Assembly: GCA_009760885.1 (NCBI GenBank)
Contig: CM019715.1
Location: 24,207,642 to 24,271,641, forward strand
Origin: Achatina immaculata
Taxonomy: Eukaryota > Mollusca > Gastropoda > Stylommatophora > Achatinidae
Reading direction: 5' to 3'
DNA: 64,000 bases
Shown here: positions 21,341 through 32,089 of the stretch, in pieces
Layout of the letters: each line of letters opens with the position of its first letter
Position numbering within the stretch: the first letter of the stretch is position 1
Made by a program: the position numbers and the translations under genes
Notes under the pieces: generated by a model
Databases searched by the model: none
The model's input: the letters and a program-made list of their open reading frames with translations, nothing else
What the model was told of the DNA's origin: nothing

Positions 21341-22850
21341 CTGTGTGAGACATTTTGAGTCGACGCAGATGGCTCTCATTTAGAGTCTGCAGTGGCCTGT
21401 CCTTAGGTGAAAGAGGATGGTTTGCTGATGTCTTTTATAGTTCCGGTCAAGATGGCGACGGGCCTACTTCACGCTGTAAAACTAGTGAAATAATTCGTGA
21501 TATTTCGGACATAATTCCCACACGGATTATAATCTAGTGATATTATCTAGACGCAGTTGACAGGACCTTGCTAAAATATACTCTTGTGGTGAAATTCTAA
21601 CCAGGTTTAATGGATAATTCAAACCTGTATCGGTAATAAACGGAGTGTAACCTAATGTCGAGCACCGGGAACGCGAGCACGTGTATGATGTAGCCCTCGT
21701 GTCTAGGACCCCCGGGCTGCCGAAGACGGAGTGTGTTGACTGCGTACTCGGGTAAAACAGGACACACACGCACTTACGAGGTTAAGAATGGTCTCAAAGA
21801 AGTGAAAAGCGATGATGATGATGATGATGATGATGATGTCCGCCATTAACGGTTGATGTTTTAATGTTACAAAAGATAAAAAAAGAAAAAAAAATAATTG
21901 CAATCAGGGAAAACCTAAAACTATCTACTCAAATAAATTAGTCAACGGACAGAAGAAAGAAACAAGATTCTGAAAATAGTAGAAGTGTTTGGAGCACAGA
22001 AAACTCAGTCATGATGGTCACACAATGAAATGAATATCTCAAATAGGCATATTTTTATCTGTCAGCATAAAAAAAACTGAGATAAATTCAATCCCATCCA
22101 GGTTAATAAAAACTGATGAACTACGTATGCTGTCAACTTTCAGGATGTTTATTTGTGCCTTGCAGAACTGCAGCACATTATCTCCGCTTCTCATGATCCT
22201 GTTCAGGTGGTGCCTCTGTTGTTGTGTTTGCCGACTTGGTTGACATAGATAATTATTAGGGTGAGCATATAGAAAAACGAAATAAACCAACTTGAAAACA
22301 TTCTGCCCCAAAGTCTGTAAATGTACAAGCCCACGACAAAAAAAAAACTTTTGGAAGAAGAAATATATCAAATGTAAAACTTCTGCCCTGAAATTAACTG
22401 GCAAAGAGTCAAACTCACGTACAGAAATCAGTTGTCATGGGCACAGAAGAGTATATACCTGCTCATTGTTCTTCATTCATAATTAACCTTGTTACTGTGG
22501 TGACTTTGCTTGACGTGAGCATCAAATTCGACCCAAGTTTGATCCCAAACCACTCTCTTCTCTCACCACGTACGTGTTCGGATGTCAAGCAGTCTCTGAT
22601 AATCTGGACCGATCCTGATACAAGGTCAATATTCCCATTACGCCCAACACCGCTACCCCACAAACTTAGGAAATGATCATCCGCTTCTTTGAAAAAAAAT
22701 ATTCACATCGCCGTTCAACGACACCAAAACAACACAGACAAAACAATCAAAGGAACATTCATATCTGGATTATCACGTCTAGTCACAAATATTTTTTTTA
22801 ACCTGCACAAGAAAGAAAACTCGAAAGAAGTTTTCACCTGCATCATTGTG
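21341..22850. other. Noncoding stretch, possible intron
   Basis: A (GATGAT)n run at 21,808-21,837 may be a retroposon tail. Minus-strand open frames at 22,039-22,404 and 22,463-22,663 were inspected as missing receptor exons. Neither has both a good acceptor and a donor in frame, so they are not called. Confidence 0.4.
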
Positions 22851-23319
22851 AAATTATCACATCACAAGACGCTACTGAAACTGAAAGATGGCACGTGCAA
22901 AGTAGAAATCTCACAACTCCGGCAACTTGGCCGACAAGGAAGAGAAGCAGCCAGTCGAATCAGTGGACCTAGACGACCTAGACGTGGAGGCGTATCACCA
23001 GCAAGGAACCCTGCTGATAACACTCTCAGATCCAGAGGCACCAAAAGTCTTACTCTTTCTTAATGAATGTCATCGCTGGCCCTCTAGTAGTGGGAACAAG
23101 TGGTACAACTTGTCTGTACCATTTCTAGGACTAGACCCGGTAGTACGTGAAGCTGACCACCGCCCCGGGCACTGCCCACTACGCAAGACTACGCGGGCAA
23201 ACGTTTGAAGCAAGCCGCCCAGAACCAAGATAACAGTCGAACACGTGGACAAAGAGCGCCAGAGAGGAACATTACACTCGGTGCCTCCAACTTTTAAAAC
23301 GGAGGGAACCAAAAGATTC

Positions 23320-23540
23320 GTGTCCCAGATAACCAGAGACCCTGATGCAGAGGTCTTTAGAGAAGAGGTGGCCCAGATAACCAGAGACCCTGATGCAGAG
23401 GTCTTTAGAGAAGAGGTGCCCCAGATAACCAGAGACTCTGATGCAGAGGTATTTAGAGAAGAGGTGGCCCAGATAACCAGAGACCCTGATGCAGAGGTCT
23501 TTAGAGAAGAGGTGGCCCAGATAACCAGATACCCTCTTTA
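23320..23540 (+). repeat. 48 bp coding repeat in ORF1, about five copies
   Basis: Each unit encodes QITRDPDAEVFREEVA. The 48 bp length keeps the frame. Copies differ by single bases (DP to DS, VA to VP), and the fifth is cut short by a stop. Confidence 0.85.
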
Positions 23541-23786
23541 GAGAAGAGGTGGCCCAGGACAAACGGAACTTCCTCTGCAGACTGAGTTAGCCGATCCCGC
23601 ATTACGTCACCCTCAGACCAACCACGGGGATTCTGAAGCCCCACAATATATGGGTCGCCCTCCCAGGGAGGAGAACCCCTGTCCGATGTGTGGCAAAGAC
23701 GACTGCTGGGCAAGCCACTGCCCAGAAAAGAAAAAGAACCAGAGTCAACGGACAGAAGAGTTAGCTAAGGCGAGAATTCAAGTAGA

Positions 23787-23850
23787 AGATACCCAACCAC
23801 AAGATCAGACGATCCTCCAACAAGGGGAGAAAGAAAAGTCAGGCAAGAAC
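23787..23850 (+). repeat. Direct repeat flanking LTR, left copy
   Basis: AGATACCCAACCACAAGATC to GTCAGGCAAGAAC, 64 bp. The same sequence, with one visible difference, is at 24,833-24,896. Confidence 0.9.
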
Positions 23851-24832
23851 TTTTTTAACATAGTGGTGTCTTTATTATGTATCTTGCGAATCCTATAATT
23901 CTTGTTGTCTGAATACATTAGTGGTCTCTACTATCCTAGTACTTTAGAAGATGTTCTTTATTCAACACATCTCACATTGATGTTGCACAACATATTACAT
24001 CATTCGCTGGACCACAGAAGTCCGATGAAAAGTTCACTGAATAACTTTTATTTTGACTAATATATCTAAGCCATAAAATTGATAACATCACTTGGCATAC
24101 ATTTCGTTCTTTTCATCTTTGTAGCATATAATCTCAAAATATCGCAATATCAAATTTCTCATCTTCTAACTGCCGTATTTCAGCAGTGTTCTGAACTTCA
24201 CAATATTCGATATTTCATACATTAATACAAAAACTCGGTGCTCGAAGTTTCAATGTAACAATTACTGCACAACCTCTTAATACACTGGTTCAGTCTAACG
24301 CTACTTCTCTATCTTTTCTGTTCTTCTACTAGACTACTTGTTTAGTACCTTTTGGTCCTCCTCTATCAGAACCTCTCCCTACCTGAATCTCAATCCTAAT
24401 CTCCTCTCTCAGAATCTCTCTCTTCCTGCCTTATATTCGTAAGTTCTGACCAAAAGACCACGCCTCCAATTGTTGTATTGGTCATTGGGTCATCGGGTCA
24501 TTGGGTCATCCTTTGTCGCCCTAACTTCCTCAGTCAGTGTCAGATGTCTATTGTTCCCTCCCGACTACTGCAGGTGTGCGTGGGTGGTTTTCGAGTCATT
24601 GCGTTGTTAGTACTGGACTAACTTACGATCTCTCGCGTAACCATGTCTCCTCGGTTTACCTTTGATCAGGGCTTTGAATTACCAAGTATCCGCTCTTCGC
24701 CCCTCTAACTATCCACTTATCTGTCACCGTTTGATCTACTATCCTGCCCCCAATACCTTCTTAACTATATTCACGATCATATAATACTAATAATAATAAC
24801 AACTATAAACATTATTTACAAGGCTGTGCTAC
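23851..24832 (-). mobile_element. Solo LTR-like insertion in Tx1-like LINE
   Basis: 982 bp. On the minus strand it begins TGTAGCACAGCCTTG, as does the LTR at 11,056, and shares its CCACGCCTCCAAT block (about 24,460), a CT-rich tract and AAGTCCGATGA near the other end. It ends in six A on the minus strand. No internal region is present. It is clearly diverged from the 4.5-11 kb LTRs, so it is another subfamily. The 64 bp flanking repeats are far longer than LTR-integrase duplications. Confidence 0.6.
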
Positions 24833-25295
24833 AGATACCCAACCACAAGATCAGACGATCCTCCAACAAGGGGAGAAAGAAAAGTCAGACAAGAACTGGC
24901 TCACAGAAGACGACTTTATCGTGGCGATGAGGAAAAAACCGAAAGATCACGGCAGCTTCACTCAAGGCTACCAGCACCACCCACGCCCGAGCCAAAGCCC
25001 CCCCCCCCCCCCCCCCCGACGCGAGACGATCCGACATACGACTCAGAAGACGAGCTACAGCTAGAAGACAGCGAGGACGAAAACACCGGAGATGGCCGTC
25101 AACCTTCCACCCCTCCGACCTGGTCAGACGCAACCACCGAGAAACCACGGGGTGACCAGGCTACAAGGCTACAGAATCCCGGAAAAGGAAGCCAACATGA
25201 AAATATGAAGCACACGCAAGTGGAAACCCACCGAGATATAGTTTTGTTATTTGTAAATATACCTAGAACTTTTTACTTTGTATTTTAATTTATAA

Positions 25296-25560
25296 ATGGA
25301 TACGGAAGCTAGAGTTTCAAGTATCAACATTAGAGGCTTGCGCACAAAACTACAGCACAGTCTCTTTAACATATACACACAAACCAGATTTCATCTTGAT
25401 ACAAGAAACAAATACACATACAGACAGGCACGCAGCACAGGTAACACAGGTAGGTTTCAGATTCCACATGTTTTAGCTTAGCCACACACGCAGTAGGATC
25501 CGGAGTGGTGATAATACAGACAAGGGACAGGTGGGAGGTAGTCAGGACAAATACAAGGGG
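25296..25560 (+). pseudogene. Start of Tx1-like LINE endonuclease
   Basis: Begins MDTEARVSSINIRGLRTKLQ. The N-terminal strand of the APE-type endonuclease normally has this INIRGL type motif, followed by an ExN motif; after a frameshift, ILIQETNTHTD supplies it. The reading then enters VVIIQTRDRWEVVRTN, the source sequence of the 40 bp array. The domain nicks target DNA. Confidence 0.6.
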
Positions 25561-25574
25561 AAGTCACTCAGTAA

Positions 25575-25683
25575 CTCGCAAATGCTTGTTACAATAAAAC
25601 TAAATGCCACAGTAATTTCAAAACTTTTAATTTTTGAACCTACATTATTCCCCTATTTCTCAACGTAATCGCCACCGGTAATC
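25575..25683 (+). mobile_element. Possible mariner-like scrap
   Basis: Contains TTGTTACAATAAAACTAAAT and TTCTCAACGTAATCGCCACC, which resemble 3' portions of mariner elements. Too short and diverged for certainty. Confidence 0.25.
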
Positions 25684-25985
25684 TTCAGAAAGTAAAACAA
25701 CTAAAGAATCTGTGGAGAGGAACAGACAGAACTACAAAAATAAGAGTTTTAAGAACATGCATTTTTCCCATCGCAGCATATGCCTGTGAGACCTGAACAC
25801 TTAACAAAACAGCTGAGAAACACATAAATGCCTTTGAATGTAAATGCTACAGAAGAGTTCATCAAATACCATGGACACAAAAAAGAACAAATATATCTAT
25901 ACTACAAGAACTTAATATTGAAGATGGCTGGCTAGTAAAGAGGATTAAAGAGAGAAAACTTAAATATTTTGGACACACTGATTAC
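25684..25985 (+). mobile_element. RTE-like LINE fragment
   Basis: Matches 10,470-10,770 of the better copy: CTTCAGAAAGTAAAACAACT through AAATATTTTGGACACA. It encodes ACIFPIAAYACET with a stop replacing Trp. It sits inside the Tx1-like LINE. Confidence 0.8.
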
Positions 25986-26014
25986 ACGATGAGACAAATG
26001 TATCAGTGTTTTCT

Positions 26015-26118
26015 GGCGATTCATTCATTTGCATGTCCCTTGCGGATCTTTGTCTCCCTAACTACAATCCTGTAGGCCTCTCGGTTGTGAGCAAGATGGC
26101 TTGCTGCTGATGCATCCG
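26015..26118 (-). mobile_element. RTE-like LINE 3' end, minus strand
   Basis: Matches the complement of 10,878-10,985, with the ATTCATTCA tail at 26,018. It lies tail-inward next to the plus-strand fragment ending near 25,985. Confidence 0.75.
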
Positions 26119-26378
26119 GAGGGAGGTAGTTAGGACAAATAATATAGACATCAGACAGGTGGGAGGTAGTCAAGACAAATAATACAGACATTAGATAGGT
26201 GGGAGGTAATTAAGACACATACTACAGACATCAGACAGGTGGGAGGTAGTTAGAACAAATAATACAGACATCACACAAGTAGGAGATATTTAGGACAAAT
26301 AATATAGACATGAGACAAGCGGGAGGTAGTTAAAACAAATAATACAGACATCAGACAGGTGGGAGGTAGTCAGGATAA
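26119..26378 (+). repeat. 40 bp minisatellite inside Tx1-like LINE
   Basis: About six copies of the unit with landmarks GGTGGGAGGTAGTTAGGACA and AATAATACAGACATCAGACA. The first unit is at 25,525-25,560, separated by the RTE-containing insertion. Confidence 0.85.
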
Positions 26379-26394
26379 AAAGAGATAGCAGTGG

Positions 26395-26850
26395 AAGAAT
26401 TCCAGTATTTGAGATAACAAACAACTCACACACCTACACCATAATCAACATAAACGCACCACCCAACGGCAAACACCAGCCCAGCTTCTACCAAGCCTTG
26501 GAATCACCACTTACACACATACAGAGGGAACCGTATTATATTAGGCGGAGACTTCAGTTGTGCAACATCAGATTTATACATTATAGGACGCCAAGCTAGT
26601 ACTCACGTAGCTGGAACCAACACTTATGAAAGACACCAGCTAGATATTTTGCAGAACATAATAAATCCATATGATCTAGTAGATACTTACAGACACACAC
26701 ACCCAAGGCAGAGACATTACTCCAGAGAGGAGCTAAACTAGACAGAATTTACACACCAAGTACATACCATGTAACACAAGCCAGACACCTCCCTAGTACA
26801 TTTCAGTTCACAGACCACAAGGCAGTCGTCGCAATAATAAACACAGTACC
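26395..26850 (+). pseudogene. Tx1-like LINE endonuclease, later part
   Basis: Encodes ITNNSHTYTIINI.APP and, after a frameshift, ILGGDFSCATSDLYIIG, with the GDF motif (catalytic Asp) of APE-type endonucleases, then HVAGTNTYERHQLDILQNII. The terminal SDH motif appears degraded near 26,815 (FTDHKAV). Frame breaks are present. Confidence 0.6.
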
Positions 26851-27397
26851 TACAAGTATACCTTTAAAACGATCACCACACTGGAAATTTAAAACACACT
26901 TCTCTAGAACAAACAATTTGTAGAACACATGACAAAACTGATACACATTTTCACACATGGCATATCCACACACAACATCCAACAACACTATGAAACATTA
27001 AAATACGCAGTAAGAGACAAAGCACAAACAATCTCAACACAGATACACAGCGAAAGTTTGACTTAAGAGAAAATATTGGAAGAAGCAATCAAACTAACAA
27101 AACAGATGGACAAAAACCCATCACATCTACTCACACTACAAGAAGAAATAGATAAACACAGACAACACAGACATAAAGGCGCACTTATGAGAACAAAACA
27201 CCATCACACAAGAAATACCTACTAAAAAGTACTTAAGCATAGAACAAAACATACAACAAAGCAGGCAGATAAGAGAGATAATAAACGCAACAGGGAACAG
27301 ACCGACACACACACAAGATATAGTACAAGCCTTCAGAGAATTTTACAAGAACTTCTACACAGAGGAAAGAACAGAAGCACATATACAGGACAAATGC

Positions 27398-28350
27398 ATG
27401 CAGTACACTAAACAACTCACTGACACGGACAAGCAAGCACCAGACACACCATTAACATTAGAAAACCTGCCACAGGCACTACAAACAATGCAAGAGAACA
27501 AGTCACCGTGGCCAGACGGCCTCACAGCAGAATTCTACAAACATTTCTTTCCACTCTTAGGTCCTCTTCTCTTACAAGTCTTCAACTGAGACTTGTTAAC
27601 ACAAAGAACTTCCAGCCAGTGAATCTGTCATGCATCACACTCATACCCAAAGACAACGCAGACAAGACACAACTCAGAAACTACAGACGCATATCTCTGC
27701 TAAACGCAAACTACAAGATCCTCACAAAAGTGCTCACCAACAAGCTCAAACATTTCATGCACAAACTCAAACACGAAAATCAACAAGTGTAGGAAACAGA
27801 AACATACATCAGCACACACATTTTTCATACGAAACATCATACACTACACAGACCAGAAGAGCTGCCAGTCGTCAGTTCTTTTCTTAGATAAGGAGAAAGC
27901 TTTTGATAGAGTGTCACACCAGTACTTACACAAGACATTACTCCATTGTAACATAGGGAATTAGAGAATGGATCCACATCCTTTATTCCAAGCATGAGAG
28001 CAAAGTCTTAGTAACCCACACGCTTACAGAGACTTTCAGGCTAACTAGATCAGTGAGTCAGGGCTGTCCCCTCTCTCCTTTACTGTACATACTCACTCTA
28101 GAACCACTTCTAGAGAAGATCAGACAAGACACAACAATCCAGGGAACTTTAGTATCTGGTAGGGGGGAGAGAACGTTGCTCGCTTACGCAGACGACACTA
28201 TCTTCTTCCCACGAACAGACAGATCAATAACCCACATTTTAGACACCTTCACAGAGTTTGATAAAGGAAGCAAAGTTAAACTCAACATACAGAAATCAGT
28301 TGTCAAGGCCTTAGGCAAATGGCGAGACAATAGGGATTTCCCTTTTCGCC
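27398..28350 (+). pseudogene. Tx1-like LINE reverse transcriptase
   Basis: Fingers: ENKSPWPDGLTAEFYKHFFP. Palm: LRNYRRISLLNANYKILTKV, then motif A after a frameshift (LFLDKEKAFDRVSHQYL), motif B SQGCPLSPLLYILTLEPLLE, and motif C LAYADDTIFF at about 28,180-28,210. PGPDG has become PWPDG. At least three frameshifts. The style is that of L1/Tx1 enzymes. Confidence 0.75.
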
Positions 28351-28740
28351 TCCCACAGACAGACAAACATCAAACTGTACGGCATCATATTCGCATCACA
28401 CCTAGACAAAATACACAAACCCACATGGGACAACCTCCTAACAAAAACCACAGACATGTTACACCGATACAGATACAAAACAGCTACAGTATTTGGTAGA
28501 AGCACCATAATAAATGCATACATCATTCCAGAAATGATATACACTGCTGCAGTACTAGAATCTCCACAACAGACAATCTAGGAAATCAACAAACAAATCA
28601 GACATGTCATCTTCACAAACACCACACACAGCATTAAACACAAAACTCTCATACACCGAGGGATTTCATTAAAAGACATACAAACAAAAAACAAGCGCTC
28701 AGAATCAGTCACGCAGGTCACAACATCAAAAATCCAAACC

Positions 28741-28860
28741 AGCACCCGCTAGCTCACTACTACATGGGACTTAAACTATCAAACTTAGTCCCACTAAACT
28801 AGCACCCGCTAGCTCACTACTACATGGGACTTAAACTATCAAACTTAGTCCCAGCAAATA
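28741..28860 (+). repeat. 60 bp tandem duplication
   Basis: AGCACCCGCTAGCTCACTAC begins two adjacent 60 bp units. The first 53 bases are identical; the last seven differ. Confidence 0.9.
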
Positions 28861-29115
28861 TCTCGCAGGCAAACTACTTCTGAACACTTCTACAAAAACT
28901 GCAAACAAGCAAACCAAGGACACGAAACACTCATGCATTGCAAAACAGATCACATATACAAACATTTGGTCAGAAATCAAGCACCGCCATTACACCTTAA
29001 TGATTAAGAGGGGAAGCAGATACCATATACTACAATACACCGACACGTTCCAAACCTCCGTCTCAGGAACATCACACCAAAAGCCAGAGAAATTACATTC
29101 AGACTCATATACACT

Positions 29116-29330
29116 ATGACACCCACCACACACAGACAAACACATAGAAACATGGCACGATGTTGCCTATGTAGGAGAAACACACTAGAAACAGATGAAC
29201 ACATTTTCTACGAATGCAGAACAGTTGCAACCACCGTAAGAACTTTACTGAACACAACAGTTTCACACGCAGCACAACAAGCAGACATCTACAAAGCCAT
29301 AATGTTGAATACAATCCATAAAACTCAAGC
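29116..29330 (+). pseudogene. C-terminal zinc-knuckle of Tx1-like LINE
   Basis: MARCCLCRRNTLETDEHIFY followed by ECRTV gives C-x2-C, then H-x4-C, the usual C-terminal knuckle of L1/Tx1 LINE proteins. The reading ends in a CA-rich tract. Confidence 0.65.
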
Positions 29331-29375
29331 GGACACACACACACACACACACACCACACACACACTCACTCACAC
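29331..29375. repeat. (CA)n microsatellite
   Basis: CA dinucleotides with small interruptions at the end of the LINE, possibly seeded by its tail. Confidence 0.85.
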
Positions 29376-29515
29376 ACACCAAGTTACTGGCCCTGCTCGC
29401 AGAGTTCAGGTTCTTGGTGTGGACGAGCAGAAACATGGCTCGTTTTTATTTCTGGACGTTTAGTCCTGCCACCTTCTTAGGACTGTTTCAGCAGAGAACA
29501 AGTAATATCATGACT

Positions 29516-29516
<1 letters not shown>

Positions 29517-29560
<44 letters not shown>
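29517..29560. repeat. (GA)n microsatellite
   Basis: Uninterrupted GA run of about 42 bases. Confidence 0.9.
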
Positions 29561-29564
<4 letters not shown>

Positions 29565-29575
29565 GAAAGGGTCTC

Positions 29576-30361
29576 GGCTAGATAGATAGAATATATCACC
29601 TTTACATAAAATACCTAACTTCTATTACACAAATCCTTGTTTTTAGAAGAACACATAAAAATTTAAAAAACAAACACACAAAAGTGCCACATGATGACAG
29701 CGACAAACATCACTCTTATGACTTTTTCAAAGTCGCACAATGCAGGGTCCTGACAGACCACTCACTGAGTCTGAGACACTTAAAAATAAAAATGAACATC
29801 TCAGGCTGAAAAGCTGTTGATAAATGTAAGCAGAATTCACTTCGTGTGTCTATGAATGTGACAGTCAAGTTTCTAGGAAGATGTTTTAGCTAGTGAAACA
29901 GATTTTCGTATTTGTATTACTGAACACTAAACACGTGTATTGCTCACACTGTTCTGTACTGTGTCTATTACGTGTTAACATGAGCATTGGGCCCAGTGAC
30001 ACAACAGACGTTACATTGGTATACGCCGTGTAACAAGACAGCCCAGATAACAATAAAATAACATACAACTACACATCAATACACGACATGACCAGTTACA
30101 TGTAATCGACTAACACCACAGCTGACACTTAACAACAATCCAATAATCACAGGATTCAGCAGTCACCATACAATAACTAAATGTTTAATGATGAATCCCA
30201 TTTGTTCGATGTGTGTTGCATAGATGTGGAGTGTAAACTGATGAGAACAATTACAATGTCCGGGCGACTATCATCGGCATGGGACTAACTCAGACATACA
30301 ACATTGACAAAACATGCCAACTTCAAAACTACAACATACCTTTCAACCTGAAATTACAAAA
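29576..30361. other. Noncoding stretch, possible intron
   Basis: A minus-strand open frame at 29,886-30,068 (ILLLSGLSCYTAYTNVTSVV) starts hydrophobically, but no donor or acceptor defines an exon. Confidence 0.35.
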
Positions 30362-30564
30362 TTGTCCAAAACGGGGACAAATAAAACACACACTCTACAT
30401 GACAACTACAACATTTGTCCCGAAAAGGACAATCTGTCTAAATACAACATTGTCCTAAAAAGGACAGTCCATCTAACACAACTACGACAACTGTTACCCT
30501 AAAAAGGACAAATAAACACAAATACTACATACTACAACAACACTTCTGTCCTAAAAGAGGACAA
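30362..30564. repeat. Array of five short hairpins
   Basis: Five copies of a small inverted repeat, TTGTCC, short A-rich loop, GGACAA, at about 30,362, 30,415, 30,450, 30,492 (degenerate) and 30,546. Spacers are 18-42 bp and rich in ACAACTACAACA. Confidence 0.75.
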
Positions 30565-31394
30565 TCACACCAAACGTACATAATGAACTAGAGAATCCCT
30601 AACATCCCTTACTAGAAAATACAACACACACGACCTGTCTCTACCACATTCAGACCAAACACTAACCCATTCATACATCCCGCCCATCAGATCCACGTGA
30701 CTGAATTCTCAATCGGAACAAGGAAATACTTTCTCTTTGCTGGCATAAACAGGTGAGTTATAGTCTATTAGACCACAACAGCAGGGTTTCTCACAAAAAT
30801 ATGTAACAGAATAACATAAATGTTACTGCAGTTTACAGGGCTTTGCATCTGCTTAGGCCATTAGTTCAATTTACTTATTTGGAGTGCAACTCTCTGTCAT
30901 GTATTCACAGTAATCATCACCATCATCATCATTTCACCTTTCCCTCTAGTATGATCTTTAGTATATTATAATGTCTTTTGATATGGTCAAAGAATTTGTG
31001 TTTTCTTGAGCTTTATTTCATTGTAAGTTCACATTGTACTTGGAGTTGTTCTCATATTTGTGCATTTGTTTTTTCATTCTGTAGGGGTTTTTAAATTTTA
31101 TATAATAGACCATGTTAAAGAAAATACTTTGTCCTCAATGTGCAATTATGGACGTATGGTCTACTTCAAATGTCTAGTGAATATTCTTTGCTTTTACTTC
31201 CATCTTGCTAAAACTTTCCTAATAAAATAGTTTCGGAAACTAATCTGTGTCAAAGTGTTCACTTGCCTTTTGTTATTGTTGTCCGCTTTGAAACAGAGTA
31301 GACAGCTGAATCTTTACTTGGCCGTCGAATGCCAATAGCAGTCTTAGTCAGCACGTATTGGCTTTTCACCTGTATTTTCCTACATTTTTGATAT
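30565..31394. other. Noncoding stretch
   Basis: No gene or known element was recognised. Confidence 0.4.
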
Positions 31395-32030
31395 TTTTCG
31401 CCTGCGTTACGACGCTTGATGTTTTTCGCCAGCGTTACGACGCTTGATGTTTTTCGCCAGCGTTATGACGGGCTTGATGTTTTTCGCCAGCGTTATGAGG
31501 GGCTTGATGATTTTCGCCAGCGTTATGACGCTTGATGATTTTCGCCAGCGTTATGACGCTTGATGTTTTTAGCCAGCGTTATGACGCTTCGTGTTTTTCG
31601 CCAGCGTTATGACGCTTGATGTTTTTAGCCAGCGTTATGACGCTTGATGTTTTTCGCCAGCGTTATGACGGGCTTGATGTTTTTCGCCAGCGTTATGACG
31701 CTTCATGTTTTTCGCCAGCGTTATGACAGACTTGATGTTTTTCGCCAGCGTTATGACGCTTGATGTTTTTCGCCAGCGTTATGACGGGCTTGATGTTTTT
31801 CGTCGGCGTTATGACCCTTGATGTTTTTCGCCAGCGTTATGACGGGCTTGATGTTTTTCGCCAGCGTTATGACGCTTCATGTTTTTCGCCAGCGTTATGA
31901 CAGACTTGATGTTTTTCGCCAGCGTTATGACGGGCTTGATGTTTTTCGTCGGCGTTATGACCCTTGATGTTTTTCGCCAGCGTTATGACGCTCGATGTTT
32001 TTCGCCAGCGTTATGACGCTTGATGTTAGT
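31395..32030. repeat. Minisatellite, 27-30 bp x about 22
   Basis: Unit GATGTTTTTCGCCAGCGTTA then TGACGCTT or TGACGGGCTT. Two length classes alternate, and blocks of several units are themselves repeated (about 31,660-31,830 and 31,830-31,980). Confidence 0.9.
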
Positions 32031-32089
32031 GAAAGCAGCAGAGATGGCAATGCTGTTATTTATACAGACAGATCGGTGGTTCGGATGAA

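Larger units (their letters stand above)
22858..25165 (+). pseudogene. Tx1-like LINE ORF1 pseudogene
   Basis: Readable segments are LKDGTCKVEISQLRQLGRQG, then a frameshift to VDLDDLDVEAYHQQGTLLIT, a 16-residue repeat array (23,320-23,540), and a zinc-knuckle-like CPMCGKDDCWASHCPEKKK at about 23,679-23,735. After the LTR insertion the frame resumes with NWLTEDDFIVAMRKKPKDHG. The protein would bind the LINE RNA. The knuckle spacing C-x2-C-x4-C-x3-H-C departs from the usual CCHC form. A poly-C tract at 24,998 destroys the last part. Confidence 0.6.
22850..29390 (+). mobile_element. Tx1-like LINE, long but broken
   Basis: In order: ORF1 (22.86-25.17 kb), endonuclease start (25.30 kb), array and insertions, endonuclease (26.40-26.85 kb), reverse transcriptase (27.40-28.35 kb) and a C-terminal zinc-knuckle (29.15-29.25 kb). 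The L1/Tx1-type motif GLTAEFYKHFFPLLGP and YADD in LAYADDTIFF support the clade. It is broken by an LTR at 23,851, a poly-C run at 24,998-25,017, RTE pieces at 25.68-26.12 kb and many stops. Confidence 0.78.

Noticed and set aside
22039..22663. Minus-strand frames as missing receptor exons
   Set aside because: An acceptable donor (GAGCAG/GTATAT) exists near 22,460, but all three frames reach a stop just before it, and the other frame lacks a good acceptor.
23272..23562. Minus-strand frame of repeated GYLGHLFSK units
   Set aside because: Antisense shadow of the 48 bp ORF1 repeat, which makes biological sense on the plus strand.
29886..30068. Hydrophobic minus-strand frame as a signal-peptide exon
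   Set aside because: No donor follows in phase, and the frame ends at a normal stop after 60 residues.
30362..32030. CRISPR-like regular arrays
   Set aside because: Spacers are repetitive or near-identical, units are too short or vary in length, and the DNA is eukaryotic with no associated genes.
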